Source: Rutpela maculata
Taxonomy: Eukaryota > Arthropoda > Insecta > Coleoptera > Cerambycidae
Direction: 5' to 3'
Length of the DNA: 64,000 nucleotides
Assembly: GCA_936432065.2 (NCBI GenBank)
Contig: OW386293.2
Span: 99,593,795-99,657,794, forward strand
Of the stretch, positions 12,439-22,820 are shown piece after piece. A program made the position numbers and the translations under genes. The number at the start of each line of letters is the position of its first letter. Position 1 is the first letter of the stretch. The notes beneath the pieces are model-generated. The model was not told where the DNA came from and made no database searches. It saw only the letters and a list, made by a program, of their open reading frames with translations.

Positions 12439-12850
12439 GAGAATATTATTTAGGTATTATGCAAATCACAACTTACACACTTTTATTTATTATGAAAATA
12501 CCTACTTTCTGTATATTGTTGCCCTAATCTGGGCACGCTAATATACTAGTTAGGTAAATACTTTAAAACACTCATTATTGGAGAACCAATCAAAACAACT
12601 ACTCTTGTAATTCAATACTTCGTCAGTATTAGCTAGAAGAGTAGTTGTTTTGATTGGTTCTTCAATAATGAGTGTTTTAAAGTATTTACCTAACTAGTAT
12701 ATTAGCGTGCCCAGATTAGGGCAACAATATACAGAAAGTAGGTATTTTCATAATAAATAAAAGTGTGTAAGTTGTGATTTGCATAATACCTAAATAATAT
12801 TCTCTAATCATGATAAATGCAAATAAATAAAAATAATTAATGGTAAAAAA
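12439..12850. mobile_element. near-perfect hairpin element in copy A only
   Basis: Two 168-base arms, 12439-12606 and 12637-12804, are reverse complements with one mismatch seen, around a 30-base loop. They are followed by 46 AT-rich bases ending in a short A run. The 13-mer tattccaaactta occurs on both sides (12426-12438 and 12851-12863) but only once at the matching place in copy B (about 37269), which is an empty site. Alternatively only the hairpin inserted at a TA (the arms are directly flanked by TA) and the outer direct repeat is an independent duplication. There is no coding capacity. Confidence 0.85.
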
Positions 12851-14719
12851 TATTCCAAACTTATTAGTTTTGACGTTTTCATTACCATGCGAATTAAAAA
12901 ATTATCCACTTAAATTTTTTATATACAGTTGGAATTTTCTTTGGAAATTACTTTTTTATTTCTTTTCCGTCTTAAATTCTGCATGCAACTCGACTATGAG
13001 AATTGATTCTATTAAATGTTTGAAACATCCTGTTTTTTTTATCTATAGTTTACCTACTACTTACGTAACGGTTTGTTATTGTAAGTGTATTTTTCAGTAT
13101 TATTTTTGCCTCTGGTTATCTAAACTTATGTCAGATAAAAATTTATTAAGCTGAGCTATATGATAGGAATTTTAAACAAGTAGAATAATGAATATGTTTG
13201 AGATCTCTGAGAAAAGCTCGAGATGTATTTATTTTTATATCATTTTGACTATTATCTTTGAGGAAAAGTAATTTTAGGTTCAGTGGGAAGCTAAATATTA
13301 TTCTTATTGTGTAAAAGAAAGCCTAGTACATATTCAGTAAATCAACTATCAGAGAAATAACTCTCGAAGTAATTTTTGTAACTATAGCTATGGTGCAGTT
13401 TGAAATATTTTTCTTTTATTTTTAGCGATTCTCTTATTTACAGAATTCCATTTGTTTGAAATCAGATATCGTTATCTTAATTTTTCTTTCTTTTCTTTTT
13501 AATTTACCACTACATATACTTAACAATCAGGTATGACAAAAACAAGAACATTACTTCTTATGTATGTAGGTTGTCTGAAAAGCTGTGCCAAAGCACATAT
13601 AAGTCATAGAGTTTCAATTTCATTACAATTTGAAGATATTTTAAAGGAAAATCACTGAGATATATTTTGACAAAGACAAAACCAGTAAACTATTAGCAAA
13701 ATTAAAAGAAATTGCATTTATAGTATTAAGTAAGTAAGTAAGTATAATGAACATTACGTGGGTGTCATTCAGATCTTTCAGTGTCAGACTGGACGAATAC
13801 AAGAGTTACATTAGAAAGAATGAAATTCAGAAATCAAATATTTCCGAGCAGGTTAAGTTAGGAGGCCATAGACATCTGCAAGGAGTGAAAAAAACAGGAA
13901 ATCAGTCTTTAATTCAAAAAGAAAAGTAAACGTAGTTAATCAACAAAAAAATTAGCAGTGGTAGAAATAAATAAAATAGATCTGAAACTATACCTGAATA
14001 ATATAATAAGAACGCAATATTTTTCTACAAAAATAAAAATCTATCACTGTCTAAAATGAATGTTTATTTTCTTTAACATATCTCCCCTTCACATCTATAT
14101 TTAACAGGCCAGTAATGTACGGAGTTTAAGTAAATGTTATTGAAATCATTTATAAGTGATTTTAACGTGGTGTGTTTGATTGCTGGTCTGGTTCGTTAAA
14201 ACATTAAATAAACTTCTGACGCTGTAACTATTATTTGTTAGTGTACCTATTCGATTTAATTATATGTATCATAACTAGATAAATAAGATTTTTTTTAGAA
14301 AATATTTTATGGGCTGATGAGATCATGTACATGAGTTATTTACTAATTATTATTATTTTCCTAAAAAAAATACTTTCTAGGATTACCAAAAATTAGCTAC
14401 ACTATAAGAACAACTTACTGATCTATACTATAAGCATAGGTTAGATTACTAAGAATTAAAAGGTGGTAATGAAATTAAAAATCAAATCCCCGGGCATATA
14501 GGAATTCAACTAGCTGTCGCGAATGAAAGTGAATCTTCAGGAAATATTCCTCTTCGTTCAAGCAACGCGCGACGTAAAAATATCTTTAAACTGGAAACTT
14601 AACTACAAATGATAGAACAAATGTTCTGAATCTAACTCTATACTATAAATAGCTAAACCTTTTATTGGGCAGCGAAAAATACAGAAGAAATTTAATCCAA
14701 CAGAGAACAACTTTCATAA

Positions 14720-17060
14720 TTGAAATAAATTTCAAAAAATCCTAATCATTTGAGTGAAGTATGTTTTTATTTTCTCTCTAATATGATGATTTTATGTTTA
14801 TTTTTATTTGTTTACTTTAAACAATTTTTTCTCAAATTCTTAAAAAATGGTGATAATCCTAGGGTTTATTTTAATTTAATTGTTAAAAAGCAACTGTTAT
14901 AAATAATTACAAAAGAAAATGAAATTAAGATAATTTGATTATACTCCTTGAACAAAATTTTATACGTCTTTACTACTGAAAAAAATATAAACAACTTTGC
15001 GTTGTAATTTGCTTAAGGAATTTCAAATGTATAGCAATTTTATTTGAGATATCCACATATTTAGAAGATACTTAGTTCATTTGATTTGAAAAAACTGCTT
15101 ACCTAGTTCTATAAAATTTACTTATTTAAAAAAAAAGTTAAATCTGAGATAAAATAGGAAAACCTTTAGTAATATTTAAAATCACAAAATTTGGCTTACA
15201 GCTTTCAAATTTTAAGTAGATTAGTGGAATATAGTTGACGACTTGTTTCAAAATTAAAATTGTTTGTTTTCTCGAAGGAATAAAAATAAATAAAGAGTAT
15301 ATTAGACAACTTAATATTAATTCTACAAAAACATGTGTTTTTTCGCCAGTAGATAAATGGTAAGGTTTATTTCAATTTAACTGCTAAAAAATTAACTGTA
15401 AATTTGATTGCTTGTTAAACAAAACCTTACACATGTTTACGATTGAAAAAAATATAACTTTTATGTTATGATTTTATAATTTAAACTAACTCCGTAACTA
15501 CATGTTTTCTTCTTTTTGCCAATACATAAAAGTTAAGGTTTATTTTAATTTAATTGTTGAACAATATCTTAAAGATGTTTACGATTGAAAAAATATAAAA
15601 CTTTTTAATTTTATTTTATTTTAATTTAATTGTTAATGATAAATATAAACAATTTTTGTTATGATTTGATAATTTAAACTAATTTAATAACTAGATGTTT
15701 TCTTCTTTTTTCCAAAAGATAAATATGTTTATTTTAATTTAATTATTAAAAAAACAACTGCAAATTTGATTTCTTACTGAACGAAATTTTAAACATGTCT
15801 ATGATTAAAACAAATCTAACTTCGCAACTACATGTTTTCTTCTTTTCGCCAATAGATAATTGTGGAGATTAATTTCAATTTAATTGTTAAAAAAACAACT
15901 ACAAAGATCACTTGTTCAAAAACCTAAAACATGTTTCCGATTGAAAAAAAAAATATAAACTTTTGTGTTGTGATTTTCTTCAGGAATTTCGAACGTATCG
16001 CAAATATTTGATTTGAAGTAAGTACTACTTGGTTCTATGAAATTAACTAACTTAAAAAAATGTTAATCTAAGAAAAAGTTAGAAATAATATTTAAAAGCA
16101 CAAAAGATTTAACAGCTCTCAAATTTTAAGTATGTCGGTGGCAAATAGTTGTTTATTTGTTAAAGAAATCGATATTGTTTTCTCGAAAAAACTTATTAAA
16201 AAGAGAAAATAAAAAAATATAAATATATAAAATATAAAAGAATAGAATATTACTAATTTTATAAAACACCAATAAGGATATCGCTATATAAAAATATTGC
16301 AAAAAAGAGTCTCGAGTTTTACTTTTTATTAAATTTTAACAATAGAGACGAATTTTCATTTTTCATTTAAATTGTGAATTGCAATATACTTGCAGAAATA
16401 AAATAAACTTAACAGAATCATAACAATTTAAGCAAAGTGTGTTTTTATTTTTTTTATAATATGCGGCTGTTATTTTGTTTAACTTTATTTGTGTATTTTG
16501 AGCGACTTCTTAATCTCAGATGTTCAATAATATGACTTCATAAGACTCATCAAATAGCAAGCTTGAATGGAAAACATGTGAATATTGCCCCAACTTCTAC
16601 AAAAACATGTAGGTATTTGATTAGAAAATGAATAATAAACTAACTTCGTAAACATATGCCTTCTTCTTTTCATCAAATGATAAATGTTAAGGTTTATTTT
16701 AATTTATTTGTTAAAAAACAATTCTTAAATTGATTACTTTTAGAACAAAATTTAAAACATGTTTACAATTGAAAAGAATATTTTTTATTGTGATTTGCTA
16801 CGTGAATTTCGAATGTTCTTTTGAGATGTTTTTGGTTTATTTGATCTGAAAACTTAACAAAATAAAATTTATAAAATCAAAAAAATTGTTTAAATCTAAA
16901 AAAGTGAGAAAATAACATTTAAAAGCAGAAAATTTGACTTATAAGCTTGCCAACTTTAAATTATTTTAAGTAGATTGGTGACGAATAGCTGATGATTTGT
17001 TACAATAATTTGATATTGTTTTCTCGAAAAATATAAATAATTAAAAAAGAAAGTAAAACT
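14720..17060. repeat. degenerate tandem and higher-order repeats in intron 1, copy A
   Basis: Blocks such as catgttttcttcttttcgcc, then ataaatgttaaggtttatt, then acatgtttacgattg recur every roughly 190 bases between about 15320 and 16770. A larger unit of about 0.9 kb recurs three times. Each ends in a version of caaattttaagtagattg followed by attgttttctcga (about 15205-15280, 16117-16190 and 16949-17050). The array is AT-rich, non-coding and present in copy B. Confidence 0.7.
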
Positions 17061-18096
17061 AAGATAATAATTATCAGCTTTCTTACTTTTTGGAGTAGCA
17101 GCTGACCCAAAAGAATAGAATATTATGAGTTTTATAAAACATCAATTGTTACTTAAAAATTTTGCAAAAAAGAATCTCCGGTGTCGCTTTTTATTAAATT
17201 AAATTAAATTGCAAATTCTGGTAAGAATTAAAATAAATTATTGCTGTAGGCAAGCTTGTATAAATGAAAATAAAGGTATACTATTATAAAATAAGCACTA
17301 AATTTTAAAACTATTTTCTAACTGATAAATTTTAACTAAAGTTAATTGTAATTTTTATATTTTCTTTATTTAAGATTTCTTTGAATTTTAGTATAACTAA
17401 GTTTAATATTTTTCAATGATTTTAAGTTGAAATAATTTCATATTTTTTTCGGAAACAACTTCAGCTTTACTTTTTAAATGGACCACCACCATCTATCTTT
17501 ATATTTTGAAAGTGCATAAAATTTGTTTGTAGTTTTAGTACATTTTGGAACTAAATTATATATTTTCGAAAGCTATCTTATTAAAAATTATTATGAAGTC
17601 TACAGACATGTTTTATTTGACTTAAAAAATTATTTAAAAGATACGATCAGTTAATTAAGAATGTGTTTCTAGAATTTAGAGAATCCTTTAATAAGACTAA
17701 AAATCATTTGTAATATATGGTGAATTAGAAGATGTTTGCAATAGAATTTAACAGGAGATAAGTACATAATCTTTCTAGATTTAAAAATATTAAAAAAAAG
17801 TAAAATTAACTGGAAGAAAAAATTTCAATGTAACTTCAACAGTTAGCAAATATCAAACTTACCCCACATGTGTTATTAACATATGAGTAGTTTCACCAAA
17901 CAAACTAATAACAATTTCATTTACGATGATATGAAAAACAAATTACATGAAAATCTTCAAAAGCCGGTAGCATGAAACACATACAAACACTGTTTTTTAA
18001 ATGAACATAATATATGTTTTTTTCAAACATATTCAATAACTTGAAAGCTAGTCGTCGACCGTAAAATTATTTGCAATTTATAAATTATTTACTTAC

Positions 18097-18146
18097 AACT
18101 TTTTTTTTTTATTATCACTTCTTCACTTGAATACTCGCGAAACACT
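18097..18146 (-). promoter_or_regulatory. core promoter start and non-coding exon 1, WD40 gene copy A
   Basis: The initiator TTCAGTGT places +1 at A18146, within the arthropod TCAKT pattern. The exon runs about 50 bases (agtgtttcgcgag... to ...aaaagtt) to the donor GTT|GTAAGT, whose GTAAGT occupies 18096-18091. No ATG in this exon is needed because the coding start lies in exon 2. The same exon is present in copy B at 43207-43160. Confidence 0.7.
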
Positions 18147-18178
18147 GAATGGTGCAATGTTGTTAGAGCGCCTTTAAA
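18146..18178 (-). promoter_or_regulatory. TATA box plus initiator, WD40 gene copy A
   Basis: TTTAAAGG begins at 18178 on the minus strand, 32 bases upstream of the initiator A at 18146, which is the canonical TATA spacing. About 90 bases across this core are nearly identical in copy B while neighbouring non-coding DNA carries indels. This conservation supports real promoter use. Evidence is sequence only. Confidence 0.7.
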
Positions 18179-18179
18179 T

Positions 18180-19333
18180 CCCTTCGAGTTACGTTGCATG
18201 GTACCAATATAGCTCGGATTTGGCTATTTCTAGATCGTCGCCGCTTCACTTTTTTTCTCTAGTCGTAAATACCAAATTAGTAACAAGTCATTACTGATTT
18301 CATTGTTATAGGTGGTATGTTACTAATGGGAACAAATAGTTTAGGTGCAGTGCACTCGATCAATGTAGTTTGGATCTGGCTATTTATAGAACCGTCTCTA
18401 ATAGCTTTATGGCATACATGAAGAGAAATATAATTATTTCGTTTGTCTTGTTTCTTTCACTTTAATTTTAGTTTAATAATAACAAACAGTGCCTCAAAAT
18501 ATCAGAAATACGATTTTATGAACACGAAACACGGTAGTGGTTTGTGGTAGCTATGCTGTGGCATTACAGTTCAAGGGCTGAGTTTTAAGCGGTTTAAATG
18601 TTCCGGGAGTGGCAAGGGACACTTCCTATGCAAATTGGATTTCTCTCAAATTGTCTGAAATTTGGAATTTGTTACTTCTTATCAAGCTTATCAAAAGTTG
18701 TCATGGACACAACTTAATTCTATGTACAGCTTTTGCTGTAGAAGACCTTAAAAGTCGATTCTTCATATGATGTGGACAACACATCAATAGCAGTTAGTTT
18801 TAAGTAGGCGGAGTTTCTGCAGCTTGGCCGGCATGTAGACACAACAATTACCTAGAAATTCGGAGCTGGGGTTTATTTGTTGCATTTATCATACTATTTC
18901 CCTTTGAACTATACACTGTATTAGCTCTTAATAACGCGGTATTTTTGTTACATTTACCATACACTTATATTCAAAAGGAAAACAATATTGTATTTGTCAA
19001 CAAATATCTACACGAAAATATGTATCTTTGAGATTTTTAAACAAATATTTTATAAATATATTTCAGAAGTAAGTAATATACGGTAAGTAATTTCAAAATA
19101 GTCAGTGTGGCAGAATGGGACAGAATAGATTGGAAAATATAGTAGCAACACATAATTAAAATACAATTTCAATGCTGAAAAACGGTTGAAGGGTTGAAGA
19201 GGAAATAAGATAGATACAAACTGCAATAGACAACAATAACTTGATGTAATATAAATGTGAGAGTATAAATCAAAATAAATAACGCTTACCCTTCTAATTG
19301 CCACTGCATAGAAAACAAATCTGATTACACTTT
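18180..19333. other. non-coding upstream region of WD40 gene copy A
   Basis: The region is AT-rich and aligns with 43240-44400 in copy B over its whole length with indels. No gene or mobile element is recognised. It probably contains upstream regulatory DNA of the WD40 gene (inference). Confidence 0.5.
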
Positions 19334-20444
19334 TAGGCCATTCATATTAGCTTAAAAATAGCCCAATAGAAAAAAAAATTATAAAGTTTTGCCACTTGGG
19401 GATTAAACTTTAAACTTTCAAAATAAAAAAAGTTCCCAAGCAACAAGTCCAATAGAAATTGAGCAAGCTGGGGAAAGGTTCATATTGGAGCATACTATAA
19501 AGCTAAGTCATTAGAGAGCAGTCTCAGTGAGCAAAGATATTCTTATTTTAATAAGTTTGTTGGCCAAGCAAGAAGTGCCGTGGTTCTTTCAAAATTACCT
19601 CCCACGTCGGCAGCAGTACAGCAGGATCCTCGTAGTAGTTACCGTCAAGTGCAAATATGGTGTGGACAACATTTGCATCCTGAGCTTTGGGACTTGAAAA
19701 ATAATATGATGCCCTGTCACCTGTCTATACCACTGAGCCATCCGCCCGGCTTCTATTTTAAAATTGATAATCTGCAGTTGCAAACAAGGTTGTGCATGGA
19801 AAGAGATGCAGCTGTACTAAGGCAGGCTTGCATTGCACAACTATGTGCAGAAATTGCCGTGGCCAAAGCTGTACCAATACAGATACCACATATGATGTAG
19901 ATACTACCGAAGACGTATTATTTTATTTTGACTTAGTGGATTAGGTCTCAAGGAGAAACCACTTAAAAAAACGCGCCGATAACTTTACCTCAATGGTGGT
20001 GTGGAAACGAGTGCTCTTGTATAAATTGCAAAACTTTTTTTATAAACCCCTTCTCAACTATAATACAACCTTACATTAAATCATAGAGTTCTAAAATTAT
20101 ACCTAAAATACATGATTGTACCATGTTCGTGAATCTCTGTTAATGCAACCCCCAACTTAAATACCTAGCTGATTTCTCGAAAACCTCTCTTCCAAACAAT
20201 TTAAATAATAGACACTTTTTTATGCAGAATTTTACTGGGAACATTTTTTGTAATTATAACTTTTTTTGTAGGTTAAACGGTTTTCCAGAAAAACGCAAAA
20301 AACTACCAAATTGCACTTTGGGGATGGGTTTTAGGGATGAAGCTCCCACTTGTTGTTTGAGAACTTTTTTATTTTGAAAGTTTAATCCCCAAGTGGCAAA
20401 ACTTTACAATTTTTTTTTCTATTTATGCTAATATGAATGGCCTA
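19334..20444. mobile_element. 1.1 kb TIR element with TTT target duplication, copy A only
   Basis: The ends TAGGCCATTCATATTAGC and GCTAATATGAATGGCCTA are reverse complements, and the inverted repeat extends about 100 bases (agttttgccacttggggatt on the left, aatccccaagtggcaaaact on the right). TTT flanks both sides (19331-19333 and 20445-20447). Copy B has the uninterrupted sequence acactttctaac at about 44377. The element encodes no transposase, and the 106-codon ORF inside (19580-19900) matches no family I know. The superfamily is not assigned. Confidence 0.8.
19580..19750 (-). repeat. possible tRNA-derived SINE nested in the TIR element
   Basis: On the minus strand GCCGGGCGGATGGCTCAGTG starts at 19750. 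TGGCTCAGTGG (19740-19730) fits the RNA polymerase III A box. TTTCAAGTCCC (19699-19689) is a partial B box about 31 bases on. The 3' acceptor pairing expected of a real tRNA is absent, so a SINE or decayed tRNA pseudogene is likelier. The 3' limit is a guess. Confidence 0.4.
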
Positions 20445-21069
20445 TTTCCTGTTTTTAACTATATCACTTAAAATAGTGCAACATTCTGACTACACTTCAA
20501 ACGGTTTGAACAATTCAAATTCTTATAGTATGCTTTAACGGGTGTTTAAAGGGCTCATGTTTTCTTTCTGATGATTTTTAAACTGTTGTATTGTCAAACA
20601 GACAGAGTACGATGTTTATTACTCTTGATAGTTCTGCGAAGTGTGGCTGTTTGAAAACGACATCGGTGAGATAAATATCGTTTACTGGAAAAAAACTTTC
20701 ACTCCCTTCAAGATCTATTCACCGCTGCGTACGAGTCTTTTGCTGCTGGTGACCACATTATTAGTTGACAGCTTCTCCAGCCACCATTGTTGAGACTATT
20801 ATTTACATTTTAACTTCCTCTACGGATAGAAAATGGGTCCATTTTGACGCATTTTTGATTTTTTGGAAACAAGAATACGCGATGCCAAATCCGGTAAATT
20901 TGCAAGGTGTTCCAGTACTGGAATGCATTTTTTCTGAAATCGATCGGGAATGTCTACATTTTCGGCGCGATTTTGGAGCGAAAAATGCACAATTCCAGTA
21001 TTTTAGTCCGTTGCTAGGAAACTATCAGAAAACAGACCGGAAAAGATCCGTTGCCAAGCAACGATCAAC

Positions 21070-21131
21070 AAAACCGTACGGGAATGTTACTTCCCGGCCT
21101 AGGCCGGGAAGTAACATTCCCGTACGGTTTT
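21070..21131. repeat. perfect 62-bp palindrome
   Basis: The palindrome is centred on ggcct|aggcc (21100/21101). Both halves contain the blocks accgtacgggaatgttac and ttcccggcct, exactly mirrored, with no spacer. In single strands it would form a cruciform or hairpin. It lies inside the 401 bp insertion. Confidence 0.95.
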
Positions 21132-21207
21132 TTATATATATTTTAATATGTTAATATTTTTGATTTTTATACGTTTAAAATAGTATTTATTGTGATTTCA
21201 GAAAAAA

Positions 21208-21340
21208 TAGTATGTGTACTTCGGTGTGAAAGCACATTCCCAGACTTCGATGCTTGTTGGCCTCGGCTAGCGCCTCGGCCAACAATTGCATCGTCGTCCG
21301 GGAATGTATCGCTTTCACACCTAGATACACAATATACTAT
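21208..21340. repeat. stem-loop H1 with atagtat ends
   Basis: The left arm (aatagtatgtgtacttcggt then gtgaaagc, acattccc, cgatgcttgttggcc) pairs with the right arm (ggccaacaattgcatcg, gggaatgt, gctttcacacct, aatatactatt) around a GC-rich tip. Small asymmetric bulges occur along the stem. Confidence 0.8.
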
Positions 21341-21666
21341 TATCTGAAATCTGTTTTACGAAAATTACATTTTAAACTGAAGCCGTATCTTACTGAAGAA
21401 TTAATTCATTATTTGTCAAGCAGGCACTTCGTCAAAGTTGACGGTGTCAGAATTATTTTAATAGCGTCCACTTCCATCAACGCCTGGATGCGAACTAATC
21501 GAGTTGAGAGCGATGTAGCAAGTTCAAACTGGAACTGAGAAATATGCAAAACCAAGCTTTATCTTCTCCTGCTGAGGCGCTTATTTCATTTGTAGTAAGC
21601 CCAGTTACCTTTAAATAGCTACACCTCCTGCTTTTCATATACATTTTACTTATTTTAATACGAGGG

Positions 21667-22305
21667 GAACTTTAATAATATAATATTTGAAATCATATAC
21701 CCCAAAAACCCATAAAACGATATGCCACATCGATCGTGGGGACAGAGGGTGGTAGTGGGGGTGGATAAAATAAAAAAACGATCCATACTACTCCAGGTAA
21801 CTCACTACGCATTCAATTTTCTCGAGGAAAGCCACGACATATCCATAATTCTCGAGGAAACCACCTGCACATTCTTATTACTTTAAGTAACCTATTGTGC
21901 ATCCATATTACTTGAGGTAACCTACTGCGCATCTATGGTACTCGAGAGAAGCCACTGCGCATCGATCCTACTCGCGGTAACCTACTGCGCATCAACGGTA
22001 TTCGAGGAAAGCCACTGCGCATCCAAAATACTCAGAGAAACCTACTGCGCATCGATAGTACTCGAGGAAAACCACTGCGCATCAATTATACTCGAGGAAA
22101 CCTACTGCGCATCCATGGTACTCGCGGAAACCCACTGCGCATCTATACAACTTGAGATAACTTACTCGAGAAAAGCCAGTGCGAATCTAGAATACTCGAG
22201 GTAACCTACTGCGCATCCATAAAATTCTGGGAAACATACTGCACTTCCATAGTACTCGAGAAAACCCACTGCGCATCCATACTACTCGAGGTAACCCACT
22301 TATTA
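21667..22305 (+). repeat. dispersed repeat R1, copy a (head plus minisatellite)
   Basis: A head of the type aactttaataatataatatt then gatatgccacatcg and a G-rich stretch (gtggtagtgggggtgga) runs to about 21780, then a 30-bp minisatellite continues to about 22305. The same head and minisatellite recur at 28066-29083, the head and body at 29084-29650, and a reversed copy at 60966-61390. This copy lies in duplication copy A with no counterpart in copy B. Confidence 0.7.
21790..22305. repeat. 30-bp minisatellite with alternating monomers
   Basis: About 17 monomers follow the form (c)actgcgcatccat-n-tactcgagg-n-aa. Two versions alternate, one with cctactgcgc and one with gccactgcgc, giving a 60-bp higher-order period. 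The monomers carry TGCGCA and CTCGAG palindromes. Because 30 is divisible by three, one frame stays open at 21935-22204 and reads repeating units such as EETYCAS and EESHCAS. Translation is not supported by any other signal. Confidence 0.9.
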
Positions 22306-22319
22306 TGGAATCAAGAAAA

Positions 22320-22816
22320 TAATAGAAGATCATTCTACATCATTTATGTATCGTAGCCTTGGTCTTCCTACTGCTCGCTTACCCACCGGGCTTCTCCTAG
22401 TGAATATCTTCGATAGGGTGCTATTTGAATCCAGACGTTGTACGCGACCTATTCATCTCAGATGTGCTACTTTAATGTGCTTTATGATATCCAGATCCCG
22501 GATGACCTGAAATAGTTCGAAGTTGTAGCGCCTGAGCCACAAGCCGTTTTCGGTTACAGTACCAAATATTCTCCTCAAAATATTTCTTTTGAAGCACACT
22601 AAGAGAACCTTATCGTTTTTTGTGAGTGTTCAGGTTTCTGAGCTATAAACTAGTGTAGTTCTAATTAGTGTCTTGTACAGACTACAATTGAACTTTTTTG
22701 ACTTTTGATGATGACGATGATGATGATTTTATTAGGCTGTAGCATCTGTTGGCCAGGAGAACTCTTTGTTTAATTTCGTCACTTACGGTGTTTGCGCTGT
22801 TGATTAAATATCCTAA
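22320..22816 (-). pseudogene. RTE-type reverse transcriptase C-terminal remnant, copy A
   Basis: On the minus strand pieces read YLGYLINSANTVSDEIKQR then LLANRCYSL (about 22810-22735), LYKTLIRTTLVYSSET (about 22680-22630), ILRRIFGTVTENGLWLRRY and KRAVGRPRLRYINDVE (about 22370-22325). These are the usual C-terminal motifs of RTE-clade reverse transcriptases. A GATGATGATGATT tract interrupts it, and stops are present. The catalytic YADD core is missing. Copy B carries the matching remnant (47095-47515 and 48315-48420), so the damage precedes the duplication. Confidence 0.8.
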
Positions 22817-22820
22817 ATAT

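Larger units (their letters stand above)
20942..21342. mobile_element. 401 bp hairpin-rich insertion with 9-bp direct repeats, copy A only
   Basis: tctgaaatc occurs at 20933-20941 and 21343-21351 but once in copy B (about 44928), which is the empty site. The insert begins gatcgggaatgtctacat and ends in an AT-rich atactatta. It contains a perfect 62-base palindrome and a long GC-tipped stem-loop at about 21208-21340. There is no protein-coding signal. It is a member of the atagtat-ended hairpin group described in the findings. Confidence 0.7.

Noticed and set aside
12840..13154. 104-codon ORF in intron 1 of copy A
   Set aside because: The homologous copy B sequence has indels that break the frame; no domain recognised.
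19689..19750. A true tRNA gene on the minus strand
   Set aside because: An A box is present but the acceptor stem does not pair and the B box is incomplete; SINE or pseudogene is likelier.
20765..21154. 129-codon plus-strand ORF
   Set aside because: It crosses the boundary of the 401 bp insertion and half of the palindrome, and the frame is not kept in copy B.
21790..22305. Regular 30-bp repeats considered as a CRISPR array
   Set aside because: The repeats are contiguous and diverged with no unique spacers between them, and the DNA is eukaryotic. It is a minisatellite.
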